Origin: Simmondsia chinensis
Lineage: Eukaryota; Streptophyta; Magnoliopsida; Caryophyllales; Simmondsiaceae
Length of the DNA: 64,000 nt
NCBI GenBank assembly: GCA_018398585.1
Contig: JAGTTD010000006.1
Location: 4,600,501-4,664,500, forward strand
Reading direction: 5' to 3'
Shown in pieces: positions 34,635-46,510 of the stretch. Both the position numbers and the translations under genes were made by a program. A model generated the notes under the pieces. That model saw only the letters and a program-made list of their open reading frames with translations, did not search any database and was not told the origin of the DNA. How positions within the stretch are numbered: position 1 is the stretch's first letter; each line of letters begins with the position of its first letter.

Positions 34635-35055
34635 AAAATTTACATCAAAATTCTCGGTACTTTTCTCATGTCCTTATACTTTTAATTGAGTTAATTCAGT
34701 TCCTCTATAAATTATATTGTGTCAATTTAGTTTTTACATTAAATTTAAGTTAAGTTATTAATATAACTTTTAACGATACAATTATGTTAAATGCAAGTAA
34801 CTCTCTCCAAACCCATTGATTCAATTTAACCAATCTCTTGACTAAACCATCAAAAATTTCATTAACAACTTAACCTACAATTGAATTGTACAATTACTCG
34901 TTAACAACTTAACCTAAATTTCATTAACTTTCTCGAAGGATCAAATTGAAATAATAAAAATTTTATATGAATTAAATTGACACAGTTAAAAGTACATGGA
35001 CCGAATTAACAAAGAAAGCGAAGTATAAAAACATTTGCTGTAAAGAACCCTAAAA
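34635..35055. mobile_element. MITE family 2, diverged copy
   Basis: It resembles 35129-35510 in both arms (left: TCCTTATACTTTTAATTGAG; right: the inverse, AAGTACATGGACCGAATTAA). No TSD found. Confidence 0.5.
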
Positions 35056-35128
35056 GTTATAGATCATAAAAAATATATATATAAAATAAATTATTTTTTA
35101 TAAGTTAATAATTTCGTATTATAAATAT

Positions 35129-35510
35129 GGGTTATTTATGCCAAAGGTCCCTATACTTTATCCATTGTGTCAACTTAGTCCTTCTACTTTTAATTATGTC
35201 AATTAAGTTTCCGTATAATTCAAAATGTATCAATTTGATCTTTAGAGAAAATTTTATGTTCAATTTTTACTGAAATTTTTACTAGTTCATCCACGAATTG
35301 GGTTAAATTGAGTAAATGGATGCATTTACAGTAAGTTGCATCTAACATAATTTTGCTGTTCAAAATTATGTCATTAACTTAACTTAAGTTTGACCAAAGC
35401 ACTAAATTAATACATTTTGAATTGTTCAGGAACTAAATTGACACAATTAAAAGTACAAGGACAAATTGATACAATAAACAAAGTATAGGGACCTTTGACA
35501 TAAATAACCC
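35129..35510. mobile_element. MITE family 2, complete copy with 9-bp TSD
   Basis: A 382-bp element with TIRs GGGTTATTTATGCCAAAGG / inverse of CCTTTGACATAAATAACCC and long imperfect arms behind them. TATAAATAT flanks both sides (35120-35128, 35511-35519). A 9-bp duplication fits Mutator-like origin. Partial relatives lie at 34635, 45938 and 48870. Confidence 0.85.
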
Positions 35511-35519
35511 TATAAATAT

Positions 35520-36394
35520 TAAAGATGCAAATTAAATAATTATTTGATACAGCTACAACAATGATTAATTCATATGGTTTTCAAGTTTTCACGCTACTAA
35601 TAACAACTTTTATCACATACCCTTCATGGTGATGGCAGCAACACACGTTCATATGCATAATTATCCCAAAGGAAAGTTAAAAATAAAAAATAAATTAAAA
35701 AAAAAAATTGAATTTGATTCATACAAGAGGTTTAATCAAAATTCTCTTCTTGGCGATGACAAAAAGGATGGGGTCCATTTGTGCAATAAAGATGGTACCC
35801 GAATTCGGATATTAATCAGATTTGATCATTAATTTAGAAGTTTGACATCGACACAAGTCTAGTCGAGGATCCGGCGTGAAAATGGAGGTAAGGAATAATG
35901 ACAATTCGGATGAATGGTGGTGGTGTGTCGATCTTTAGCATGTCGGTGTACTCGTTATTTCGATTTAGAAGTGTTTTCATATTATGAAGCTCAAGTTTTT
36001 CCTATGGGGTACTTGTATAGTCATCAATAAATCATTTTTTCTTACGGAGAATATTTTTCGTCAAAATTCTTTTTTTTTTTTTGTTTGCTTATAATTTCGT
36101 AGGCACAACTACAAATATGAAAAAGTTTTACCTTTATTGAGGGAAATTTTAATTTCCCTCAACGAAAGGGGAGAACAGTTTACATAGTAATCTCATGTAA
36201 ATGCTTCAATTCAGTATCAATTTTGGCCACGAAATAAACTCTATACAAATTTATAAAATAAATTGAATTTATTAGCTAGAAAGACAAAAATTTCTTTTAA
36301 AAAGATATTTTTGATTGAAACTATTTTGTGAAAAAAAAAATCGATGCAGGATAAATGAAGTTACTATTGCAAGTGTCAAAGGAGGTGTTGTGAT
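35520..36394. other. Gap without a recognised gene
   Basis: A/T-rich. GGGAAATTTTAATTTCCC near 36140 is a short palindrome. The 68-codon frame at 35626 is Lys-rich with no family resemblance. Confidence 0.5.
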
Positions 36395-36739
36395 GCACTG
36401 ATACCACTTGTTAGGATCACAAATAGAATACCAAAATCGTAAATTGAAATAGCAATTACAAACAAAAGCAAATTAGGAGTAAAATAAAAACACTAGAATT
36501 TACGTAATTCAACCGAAGCCTACATCCAGGAGAGGAGTGCAATAATTCCACTATATCATTGAAAATTTATATGAGACGTTTCAACTCTCAACCATTCTCA
36601 ACCCTAATGTCAATATACAAAACCCTAATAGAACTTCCCACACTAATCCCCTAGCGTGTCATGGGCCCAAATCGAATTGGCTCAGTCATCTATCTTATAA
36701 ACAAGATCCAGTACAACAGACTCCGCACATAACCCAACA
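36395..36739 (-). mobile_element. Solo copia-type LTR with primer-site remnant
   Basis: On the minus strand an LTR of 331 bp starts TGTTGGGTTATG at 36739 and ends GATCCTAACA at 36409, followed by AGTGGTATCAG, the usual copia primer site for initiator tRNA-Met. No coding remnants follow. Confidence 0.7.
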
Positions 36740-37836
36740 GAAACACACTTGGATGTTTAGTCTTCACAAAACTAGCTTTTTCCTTCTGTCTTTAGTTCCA
36801 TCTGTTTCTTACTTCAAATGTATCTTTACATACTCGTGGCTTGAGAAATTCACTTGGTAAAGATTTTACTACGCACATATGTGAATGTGTTATCATCGCC
36901 ATCGTGGCCGTTATCATTAGGCCATGCTAAGATGAAAAGTTCCTAGTTCGTTTAACAAACAGGTCAAATTTTATTGAACACTTTATCTGTAACCCCTAAT
37001 ACAACAAGAACACAAACACGATACAAACTTATCAGATATTTGCTATCCCTAAACTAGACAAGCCGCCAACAAATTGGTAGTTGTATAAAGCAAAGTAAAA
37101 AAAGAACATGGGCAGACACTGTGATCATACTTAATTTTTTTGATCTACAAAAATGAAAGTAATATCCTAGTCATTGCAGATGATGATCCTTGTCATTCCA
37201 GAGAAAGGCATAGATAACCATTTTTTTTTTTAATTATTATTATTATTTGGGTTATCCGGAACTCGAAAAATAGTATAATATTTAGAGGAGAAACACGGTG
37301 CAATGAGGACGTCTTTTGGATGATAAGGATGAGGTTCGGGTTTTGGATTAAGGCATGGTGTGAGGACTTTCTCTACTCAGTGGATAATATAGCTAGGAAC
37401 GTCAATTGTGTTAAAAATTGGTCAAGCATTCAGTTCAGTAGTTCTGCTGTGTACCATCTGCACTACCAAACATCTCCACTGTTTGCATGCCGGGACATCT
37501 GGGGGATGTGTGTGTCATTCAGATCTCTTTCCGAGATGTCCCTTTTGGGACATCTGGGGGATCAAGGGGCTTTTTTTTTTTTTTTTTTTAACTTGTCCTT
37601 CTATGGTCTTCAGGTTGCATGGTTTTGTTTTTCTTACCCTTGGTGTTGCTTTTTGTTATTTCCCTCACACTTTGTGTATGCCATTCATATCTCTTTCTGA
37701 AATGTCACTTTTGTATTGCGAGTTTTTCTCATTTTTTGTTGAAAACAAAACACAGCATGGACTATAATTATAAATAAACTATGTCTGGGTTATGTCAATT
37801 GTTAAATGACAATCTTCTAGTGCATAATGATAACTT
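36740..37836. other. Gap without a recognised gene; short direct repeat
   Basis: The frame at 37320-37700 shows no known domain. A block ATCTCTTTCCGAGATGTCCC recurs in altered form (ATCTCTTTCTGAAATGTCAC) about 165 bp later. Confidence 0.4.
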
Positions 37837-37959
37837 TTGTCCTTCAAGGATGTAGCCTAATAGTACGGAATTCGGGAGTCAGAAGTGCCGATCCCCACTT
37901 GAGGTAATCCATCCCTCCGCACCTTACCAATGTAAAAAAAAATAATAATAATAATAATG
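37837..37959 (+). mobile_element. tRNA-type SINE with perfect 13-bp TSD
   Basis: ATAATGATAACTT at 37824-37836 is repeated exactly at 37960-37972. The 123-bp insert contains TAGCCTAATAG (37853), which fits the pol III A box TRGYNNANNNG. A B-box-like GTGCCGATCCC follows about 40 bp later, and the insert ends in an A-rich AAAAAATAATAATAATAATG tail. This is SINE structure in plus orientation. Confidence 0.8.
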
Positions 37960-38162
37960 ATAATGATAACTTACAATCAGCGTTATGCACATTGATTAAA
38001 CTATGGATCCTAGTCACGCATGAAACTAAGTTAAAGAAGGAACGGCAATTCATTTAGTGCTTGATTGAAACTCAAATTCAAGAAGATTTATTATGCTCAA
38101 GTTTGAACAACATTGTATTTAATATCAACTCATTACACCTCTAAAAGCACACTATTTTGAAT

Positions 38163-38331
38163 TGTGCGGAAAAACTCAACTCCCAGTATGCAATCCGAAT
38201 CAAATAACACGACAATACGAGAAGTAAATGGACTAAAAGAGAAAAGAAACAAACGACACAAGGATTTACGTGGAAACCCCGCGAGAGGAGAGAAAACCAC
38301 GGGCGAAGATTGGAGCTTTTATTATTGAATC
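38163..38331 (-). repeat. Inverted 3' half of copia C LTR (outer left end)
   Basis: TGTGCGG... to GAATCGAAAAG is the inverse of 38365-38550 with few differences; the junction lies in a GAGAGAGA tract. Confidence 0.85.
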
Positions 38332-38364
38332 GAAAAGAGAGAGAGAGAAAAGGAGTGATTGTAA

Positions 38365-38550
38365 TTCTTCTTTTCGATTCAATAATAAAAGCTCCAATCT
38401 TCGCCCGTGGTTTTCTCTCCTTTCGGTTGTAGAGGGGTTTCCACGTAAATCCTTGTGTCATTTGTTTCTTTTCTCTTTTAGTCCCTTTACTTCTCGTATT
38501 GTCGTAGTATTTGATTCGGATTGCATACTGCGAGTTGAATTTTGCGGCAC
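38365..38550 (+). repeat. 3' half of copia C LTR next to the primer site
   Basis: It ends TTTGCGGCACA immediately before AATTGGTATCAGAGCC. Confidence 0.85.
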
Positions 38551-38671
38551 AAATTGGTATCAGAGCCTGGTTATTCGAATTGGTACAACGGCATCAGGTA
38601 TTAAGATCGAGGTAGAGAAGTTTGGAGGTCAAGGAAGCTTTAGCTTATTGCAGATCCGTGTGAAATGACTC

Positions 38672-41600
38672 TTGACTCAGAATGGCTTGAAGAAAGCACT
38701 GGAGGGGAAAGAGAAGAAACCCAAGAATATGACCGAGGCACAGTGGGAAGAGTTGGATGATAAAGCTCTCACGACGATACAGATGTGTTTAGCAGATGAT
38801 GTTTTGACAGAGCTCTGGGAGATGAAAATCAATAAGGAGTTATGGGAGAAATTACTAGACATGTTTTGCCATAAGTCAGTCTCCAACAAACTCGCAGTGA
38901 AGCGTCGGTTATTCACTTTCCGTATGACAGAAGGTACATCTCTTAAAAACCATCTTAGCGAGTTTACTTCTATCATACAAGAATTAAAGGAATTGGATGA
39001 TGTTCCTAAGGATAAGGTTGTTACTGTGTTCACTCTCTAATTCGTATTAGGGATTTGTAGAAAGTATGATATACGGGGGTAGGCCGACCATTACTGTTGA
39101 TGAGGTGAAAAGAAACCTTGTGAGTAAAAAACGGTTAGATAGGGAGTTATCTGACTCGATGAATGACTCAGGTAGTGGTCTGCATGTGAGAGGTAGAACA
39201 GAAGATAGGGGATCCAATGGTGGGAAGAAGTCTAGGTCTAAATCTAGACATAAGAACCTGTCGTGCCATTACTATCACAAGAAAGGGCACATAAAGAAGA
39301 ACTGTTATAAATATAAAAATAAATTGAAAGAAGATAACAGGAGTGACCAGGGTAAAGATAAGTCCGCTGAGGCTAGTCTTGTAGAGGATGATAGTGATGG
39401 AGAGTTTCTTTTAGTTGCTGATTCTCAATCCAGGTCCAAGTATAAGTGGGTCATGAATTCGGGTTGTTCATATCACGTTAGTCCAAATAGAGACTGGTTT
39501 TTCACGTATAAGTCTATACAGGGTGGGGTTGTCTTGATGGGTAACGACCCTGCTTGTAAGGCAGCGGGGATTGGGACAACTCGTGTGAGGATGTTTGATG
39601 GGACAATTAGAACTTTGAGTGATGTACGTCACGTCCCGGAGTTGAAGAAAAACTTGATTTCTCTAGGTACCCTTGAATCTAATGAGTATAAGTACACTGC
39701 TAAAGGTGGAGTCATGCGGGTCAGTAAGGGTGCCTTAGTTGTGATGAAAGGGAAAAAGGGTAAGTACTTTGTATGAGCTTGCAGGTACTACTGTGACAGG
39801 TTCAGTTACTATTTTCACATCTACTATGACAGATGCAGAGATCATGAGATTGTGGCACATGAGACTGGGCTACATTGGTGATAAGGCGTTGTCTGAGTTG
39901 AGTAAATGGGGACTACTTTGTGGTCAGTCAACAGGACTGATAGATTTCTGTGAGCACTGTGTGTATGGGAAGCAGCAGAGAGTCAGCTTCAAGCCAACAG
40001 TGCATCAGACAAAGGGAACGTTAGATTATATACATTCTGATCTGTGGGGACCTTCCAGAGTAGCTTCTAAAGGTGGGTCTAGGTATCTTCTAACGTTTAC
40101 TGATGATTATTCACGTAAAATATGGGTCTATTTTCTGAAGCAGAAAAATGAGGCGTATGATGTCTTCAAGAAATGGAAGATTCTGCTTGAAAAATAGACG
40201 GGAAAGCCGATAAAAAGGAAGAGGACTGATAATGGTCTTGAGTTTGTTGAAGGTGACTTCACTCGATTTTGTGAAGATCAGGGTATAGTCAAACACAGGA
40301 CATGTACAGGTCGACCTCAGCAAAATGGAGTGGCTGAAAGATTGAACAGGACGTCACTTGAGAAGGCTCGATGCATGCTTTCAAATGCAGGCTTGAAAAG
40401 AGAATGGTGGGCAGAAGCAGTTAGCATGGCTTACTACCTTGTGAACAAAACACCGCATTCTTCATTGCAGATGAAGACACCTGAAGAGGTATGGTCTCAT
40501 TCTACTTCTAATTATTCTCAGATAAAAGTATTTGGTTGTCCTACATATGCTTATGTTAATGATAGAAAGCTGGAGCCTACGGCCAAAAAATGCATCTTTC
40601 TTGGTTATTCGTCATGTGTGAAGGGATATAGGTTGTGGGATCGAAGTGCTCCGAAGTTTCTGACTAGCAGAGATGTTACCTTTGATGAGTCTGCTCTACA
40701 ACATCCGCCACACACACCCTCCATTGATAGTGATTCAGCTCAGGTTGAGGTACCTGATGTTACACAGATACAGTCCGATCAACAGGTAGTTCAGCTAGAG
40801 AGTATTCTGGCACCTCAGGTACGGTCAGGTACGGGGTGTAGATTTTCATGATATATTTTCACCTGTAGTTAGACATACTTCGATTCGTGTGCTTTTGTCT
40901 TTAGTAGCCATGCATGACTTCTTGAGCAGTTAGATGTAAAGACTGCATTTTTACATGGTGAGCTAGAAGAGAGTATCTATATGCATCAGCCGCCCGAGGG
41001 CTTCAATGTAGAAGGAAAGGAAGACCATGTATGTTTGCTTAAGAAGTCTTTGTATGGTTTGAAGCAGTCTCCTAAGCAGTGGTATAGTAGATTTAATCAG
41101 TTCATGATAGGTCATGGGTACATCAGGAGTAAGTACGACAACTGTGTGTACTTCAGAAAGACTAATACAGGCTCCTTTGTTTATTTGCTTTTATACGTTG
41201 ATGATATGTTGATTGCAGCATGAGACATGAAGGATGTTAATGACTTGAAATCTATGTTGAAGAGTGAGTTTGAGATGAAAGATCTTGGAGCAGCTAAGAA
41301 GATTTTAGGCATGGAGATTCGGAGAGACCGAAAAGCCAAAAAATTGTACTTGTCACAGGAGAAGTATATTGAGAAGGTATTAGACATGTTTCATATGAAG
41401 GATGATAATCCAGTTAGCACGCCCTTAGCAGCTCACTTCAGGCTTTCAGCATTTGATTCACACCAGGCTAAGGAGGATGTCCGGTACATGTCTTGGATTT
41501 CATATTCTAGTGCAGTGGGCAGTATTATGTATGCGATAGTTTGTACGCGTCCAGATATTGCTTTTGCAATGAGCAGTCTCAGTAGGTACATGACGAATCC

Positions 41601-42144
41601 AGGTAAAAAGCATTGGCATGTGGTGAAATGAATTCTCAGGTACCTTCATGGAACTTCTTATGTTTGTTTGGAATATGGGAAAAGTAAATGTTGCTTTGTT
41701 AGGTATGTTGATTCTAATTATGGTAGAGACCTCGATAAGAGGAAGTCCACATCAGGGTATGTGTTTTGTTTAGGGGGCACAGCTATCAGTTGGAGAGCGT
41801 GTCTACAGTCTGTTATAGCACAGTCTACTACCGAGGCCGAGTATATGGCAGTCACAGAAGCATTCAAATAAGCCGTCTAGTTGAGGGGTTTGATTAGTGA
41901 GATCAGTGTTGAGCAGGGCACTGTTAGAGTCTACTGTGATAGTCAGTCCTCCATTCACCTAACGAATGATCAGATGTCGCATCATAACAGAACGAAGCAT
42001 AAAGATGTGAAGCATCATTTCATTAGAGATCTGATTGATGAGCGGAAGGTGGGGTTAAAAAAGATAGGGACTGAGGACAATCCAGCTGACATGTTCACTA
42101 AGATACTACCAGGGAGCAAATTCGAGCATGGGTCTTTCGTTTGA
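38672..42144 (+). pseudogene. copia C gag-pol, broken
   Basis: Gag 38672-39040 (LWEMKINKELWEKLLDMF, RRLFTFRMTEGTSLKNHL). Zinc knuckle near 39262 reads CHYYHKKGHIKKNC, with Tyr in place of the second Cys. The protease motif reads WVMNSGCSYHVSP near 39448, with Asn where the catalytic Asp is expected. Integrase 39769-40197 and 40201-40850 has HSDLWGPSR, RTDNGLEF and NGVAERLNRT. About 40845 a deletion joins the integrase tail directly to FHDIFSPVVRHTS, removing the N-terminal part of RT. RT continues with YVDDMLIAA (intact, 41196) and RNase H to 42144 (TTEAEYMA, CDSQSS, NPADMFTK). Several stops. Not functional. Confidence 0.85.
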
Positions 42145-42231
42145 TGTGTGTTAGCCCCGGTTGAGGGGGCGTTTGTGAAAAAGATGGAGTTATTTTATTG
42201 TTGATGTTAATTTTGAGCCAAGGTAGAGATT

Positions 42232-42530
42232 TGTTAGAAAAATATCTCAAACTTCCTTGAAAAATAAGTGAGGAGGCCGTGAGGGTGCCGATCGATCGGG
42301 GGAAGTACCGATCAATCTGGTAGATAAGCAGAATTAAGGGTCTAAAGCCGTAGCAGCGCCGATCAATTGGCTTGAGACCCCGATTGATCGGGAGCCGTTC
42401 GATTGAGACCCCGATCGATCGGGAGCCGTGTTTTCACACGGGTATATATGGTGACGTAGGGTTACGTCCAGTTGTATCCAATTAATTTCTTTGAGTGTTT
42501 CCTTGCGGCGCCGGACCAAAAGAGAGAGAG
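42232..42530 (+). repeat. 5' half of copia C LTR with CGATCGATCGG motifs
   Basis: It starts TGTTAGAAAAATATCTC after the polypurine tract. About six CCGATCGATCGG-like motifs lie at 42288-42424, ahead of a TATA-like GGGTATATATGG (about 42440). After a GAGAGAGA tract it joins a 37-bp inverted piece of the LTR 3' half. Confidence 0.8.
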
Positions 42531-42565
42531 AGAGGAGAGAAAACCACGGGCGAAGATTAGAGCTT

Positions 42566-42693
42566 TTATTGGTACGGTTTTAGACCCTCAATTCTGTTTA
42601 TCTGCCCGATCGATCAGTACTTCCCCCGATCGATCGGCACCCTCATGGCCTCCTCACTTATTTTCCAAGGAATTTTGAGACATTTTCGTAACA
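42566..42693 (-). repeat. Inverted 5' end of copia C LTR (outer right end)
   Basis: The inverse of this stretch begins TGTTACGAAAATGTCTC and aligns with 42232-42356. Confidence 0.85.
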
Positions 42694-43076
42694 TGCATAA
42701 AATGAATAGATAAAATAATACGACCAAAAACATTGTATTTCTTCACAAAATTATTTATACAGTCCTTGTATATATTTTCTGTGTTTCTTGTAAGGAAAAT
42801 ACATATAAAGATTGTATCAATAATATTTTTAAAAATACAAATAAATTTTATTCACTGTCTGGCATTATTTATCTCTTTATTCTATTCGGAATCTTATGTG
42901 TACACTCATCACCAAAAGAATTTAGCTCAAGCTATGGATCACAAACACACTCTAACATAACGCAAATTGTCTTTAGTACTTATGTGTAGTCGAAGACATT
43001 AACAATACGCGTAAAATCTTTATCAAGTGAATATCCATTATAAAACCAATTGACATAAATTATGTAAATTTGTATA

Positions 43077-43280
43077 GCGTGCCTGGGCGAGAGTAGTATC
43101 ACGATGGTGACCTCTTAGAAAGTCCTCATGTTACGAACCGTATAAGGTTAGAAGTCCTTGAAAACAGCCTCTCAGCAGGATTACACCATAAAGGGGTAAG
43201 GCCGCATACATCCACCCCTCCCAGACCCCGATTATGCGAGAACCCTTGAGCCATTGGATCTATTGTTGTTGTTATTGTTG
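43077..43280 (+). mobile_element. 5S rRNA-headed SINE with RTE LINE tail, copy 1
   Basis: The first 63 bp (43077-43139) follow plant 5S rRNA from the A box (GCGTGCCTGGGCGAGAGTAG) through the C box (GGTGACCTCTTAGAAAGTCC). The rest (43140-43280) is the RTE LINE 3' tail: ACAGCCTCTCAGC, GGGGTAAGGCCGCATACATC, CCCAGACCCC, GAACCCTTGAGCCATTGG, then (TTG)n. TGTATA flanks both ends (43071-43076 and 43281-43286), a short possible TSD. The 5S head is 5'-truncated. Same design as 61756-61981. Confidence 0.85.
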
Positions 43281-43286
43281 TGTATA

Positions 43287-44860
43287 ATACATTACACATA
43301 TATTACATGTGGGTGTCCTTTGTCTGAACTTCAACGTGGTAATAAATCCACTGGAGTTAATGACAGAAAAGAAAAAGAGGAGCCCTGATAAAGAGTGACA
43401 TGATTTAGACACTAGGGACTAGACAACATATCCAAGATCGATCTATCTATTTATCTAGATTCGGGTTTGAAAAATGAAAAACCACCACACTTATTACGCT
43501 CTATGATCAAATTTGTTGGGAAAATAAAACTAATTGCCTCTTTATATTAAAGGATTGACAATTTTATTACCCGATGCTTTTGGAACCAATATAAGAACCA
43601 TAACCTTTTTAAATTAATAAAAAAAACCCAACATTTATGTTGTTTTATTAAAAAGGCCCACTCTCCAACATAATGTCATTTCTGCTTATAGAGCCAACGT
43701 GCCAACTGTCTTTTTATTAATACTACAATAAAATAACAAAAAAAAAATCCTTCAATACCCTTACCGTTAAATTATAAGCGCAAAATTCAAAATATTATAT
43801 TATTTAAAAACAATTTATTTTTGCTTAATTTTGAACAGTATTTTCATATTTACTGTAACATTAATAAAAAAGCATTTGTCACATCCGCTCTATCAAAAAA
43901 ATGACATCACGTCAAAAAAGTCCTTTTATTATTTTCAAAAAAGTAAAAGTCTTTTATTAATACAACAAAAAAATTATAAGCTTTTCTATTAATACAAAAA
44001 AGTAAATATCTTTTTATTATTTTCAAAAATTTTGATATACTAAAACGCAATGACTCTTATATTAATTAAGTGGACAATCACATTATCACAACAAAACCAC
44101 CAGCAAGAACAGAATATCACAAATGAAAATAGTCTACAAACAAAATAAAAAGAGACACAATTTTTACATGAAAAATGTTAAATTTTTACCCTACTTATAG
44201 ACTTGGAACATACAAAATCCACATATAAACCCAACTGGGATTCCATCGTAAAATCAATTGATAATAATTAAAGTAACCCACTAGACTTATAAGGTAATCA
44301 CTTCTATTTCACAATTCCAAAGTGAAATTCTACAAGACTCACATTTAGAGTCCTTAACAAAAAAAATCCCTCCAACGGAAGGGGAAAAAAATCCAACGAA
44401 CCATCAACAAATACCAACTTCTTTCACTATCACAAAATCTTAAGTGGTTAGAACTTATTTGTCTTCTCTAGATCACACTCGAAGCAAGAATACCTTTGAT
44501 CTCTCAAAACTCTCCGTCCAGTTCATCTACGTGACATGGCTTGACCGCAAAGGAGTGTGGACGTTAAATCTCCCTGCTCTCTTCAATGCTCGTATCACCC
44601 TGGGATGGGATGGTTATTTGTTACCAATGTTCTCATAGATGACTGAATTATAAACCGTAGAGATGGTCAAGTAGGCCAAAAGAAACCCGAGTTTGTTACC
44701 TCGGTCAAGAAACTGGCCTATGATTTCCCAGAACCGAGTCCAATATGGCTCGATTCTTCTTCAGATCTCCTTGATGCTTTCTCAAAGGTGACTCATGAAA
44801 GTGTCACAAGCTAAAGTAAGGCACTTCACAGCTTTAATAACAAAGATACGTATTTCCCCG
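43287..44860. other. Gap without a recognised gene
   Basis: Mostly A/T-rich. A 64-codon frame at 44444 leads toward the copia-like gag remnant at 44870 but shows no clear domain. Confidence 0.5.
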
Positions 44861-44869
44861 CACTATACC

Positions 44870-45110
44870 AAGCTCAAATCCAGTGGCACAAGCTATATAC
44901 TCACATAGAGGACCTAGCTTGTACTTGCAAGGATGGATTGAATTTGGGAAATGGAAAAATTGTTTGTCTTCTCATTGGGTCTTGATAAAAATTCTCCACT
45001 GTTCGGTCTCAACTCTACCCATCCAATGGTCAAGAAAGCAAACTCAAATGTTGGGTCATGAGGATAGCAACAAAGCGTTCTGAAGGGTACGGCTATTGTG
45101 CCCGCGGCAA
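44870..45110 (+). pseudogene. Decayed copia gag fragment
   Basis: Fragments such as ACTCKDGLNL and STVRSQLYPSN, across stops, resemble the copia gag region of the form CTCGGLKAL...YSQVRSQILLMDP. Only this short part is recognisable. Confidence 0.4.
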
Positions 45111-45937
45111 CAGCACTACTGACATAAAAGGCGACAACAGCAGCGACTCCTAGCGGCGAGAGACTCAAGGTTGCACAAGCAGGGAACGTATCCGGGAAGC
45201 TTAGGTGTATGCAATGTAAGAGGTGGTCACAACAAGAACCGACGCTATAAATGGTTAAAGATATCCACCTCAAACTATCGGAAAAAAAAGGATATTCACC
45301 TTAATAAAGGCATTGGGGATTGAGTTCCAAGGAAAAACCCTGCAAAGATCGGGACTAGTAGGGCAACCCCAACAGCTCTCATGTCGCTATACTTTCAGCT
45401 ATGCAATATCAGTTGCTAGTCCCTCCTCGGACCCAAATCAAGTTCTCATATTGTGAATTTGACAAGTGAAGTCTCTGTAACGTGTTATGTCATGCCAGTT
45501 TCTGTTTGTGTTCCAGAAACGGTTTTTAAAAAATTGTCAGCCAAAACCTAACCAATAGGCATACGTATAATTATATGAATGACCTACCAATTTCTCAACT
45601 GACAATCGGTCAATAATAAGCACGTGACATTTTCATAACTTTAAAAATAAGTATCTGATAACATTATGGTCAAATATATAGTTCAAATTATTCCATGAAA
45701 CTAATCATTGTAATATACTGCTTAAATAACGTAACAATATAGATGTATCAAAAATGCGAAACAAGTTAAACTAATTCTAACTCAAATTCAACCTAATTAC
45801 TTAAAACATGTCCAACTAGACTGAACTAGTAAAAACCTGCAATCTTCAAGTCATATGACCCATTCAAATTTTTTAGTGGACAGTATTAGCCACAACGTGC
45901 ATGCTTAGCCCTTTTAAGTTATTTAATACGGAAAAGA
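45111..45937. other. Gap without a recognised gene
   Basis: No domain, repeat family or RNA gene recognised. Confidence 0.5.
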
Positions 45938-46200
45938 GTTCACATAAAAAGCCCCTATAGTTTATCCACTATATGAATTTAGTTTTTTTATTTTTAATTG
46001 TGTTAATTCCTCTGCTTTTTATATTGTGTCAATTTTATCCTTCAATCAAATTAAAATTTAGTTATTGACATAATTTTAACAACACAATCACATTAGATTA
46101 TATGTATTCACAACAAATCCAACCCACGACTCAATTTAACCTTACTTCTAACCGACCCATTAAAACTTTCATGAACACAATCAACATAATTAAAATACAT
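45938..46200. mobile_element. MITE family 2, partial copy
   Basis: GCCCCTATAGTTTATCCACTA and TTTTAATTGTGTTAATTCC follow the left arm of 35129-35510. The right arm is missing. Confidence 0.5.
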
Positions 46201-46458
46201 GTTTGGCTTTAGTACATCAACACCACAGGTCCCTTGCCGTACTCCATCTTGACTATACACTGATACCCCATAACAAAATGACATAACGAAAAGGAAGCAT
46301 AGACATCTAAAGCAGCAGAGAGAGCACGTTGCAGGACCGGGATGCATGTATCCGAAGCTTTATTACTCGACCTATAGAAATTAAATGAGTCCGATACCAC
46401 AACTATAAATTTTGTATACATAGTATAACGTAAACTGCAAACCCGCATCACTAGTGCG

Positions 46459-46510
46459 TATTAGACCGGTGGTAAGGCGTGCTACTCCTTTTGGTTCGAG
46501 CATCAAACAA
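46459..46510 (+). repeat. tRNA-like SINE head fragment
   Basis: GTATTAGACCGGTGGTAAGG and then TTTTGGTTCGAGCATC: the second part fits the B box GGTTCGANNCC. No tail or TSD found. Confidence 0.35.

Larger units (their letters stand above)
38163..42693 (+). mobile_element. Ty1/copia element C with inverted interior
   Basis: The interior (primer site TGGTATCAGAGCC at 38555, gag-pol in plus orientation, polypurine AAGGTAGAGATT before 42232) is that of a Tork/Tnt1-like copia element. The outer ends do not fit. The left end (38163-38331) is the inverse of the LTR 3' half at 38365-38550. The right end (42566-42693) is the inverse of the LTR 5' part at 42232-42356. Read on the minus strand the whole has the form LTR start, inverted (LTR end, interior, LTR start), LTR end. 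Flanking TGAAT (38158-38162) and TGCAT (42694-42698) match 4 of 5 as a target duplication of the outer unit. Confidence 0.8.
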
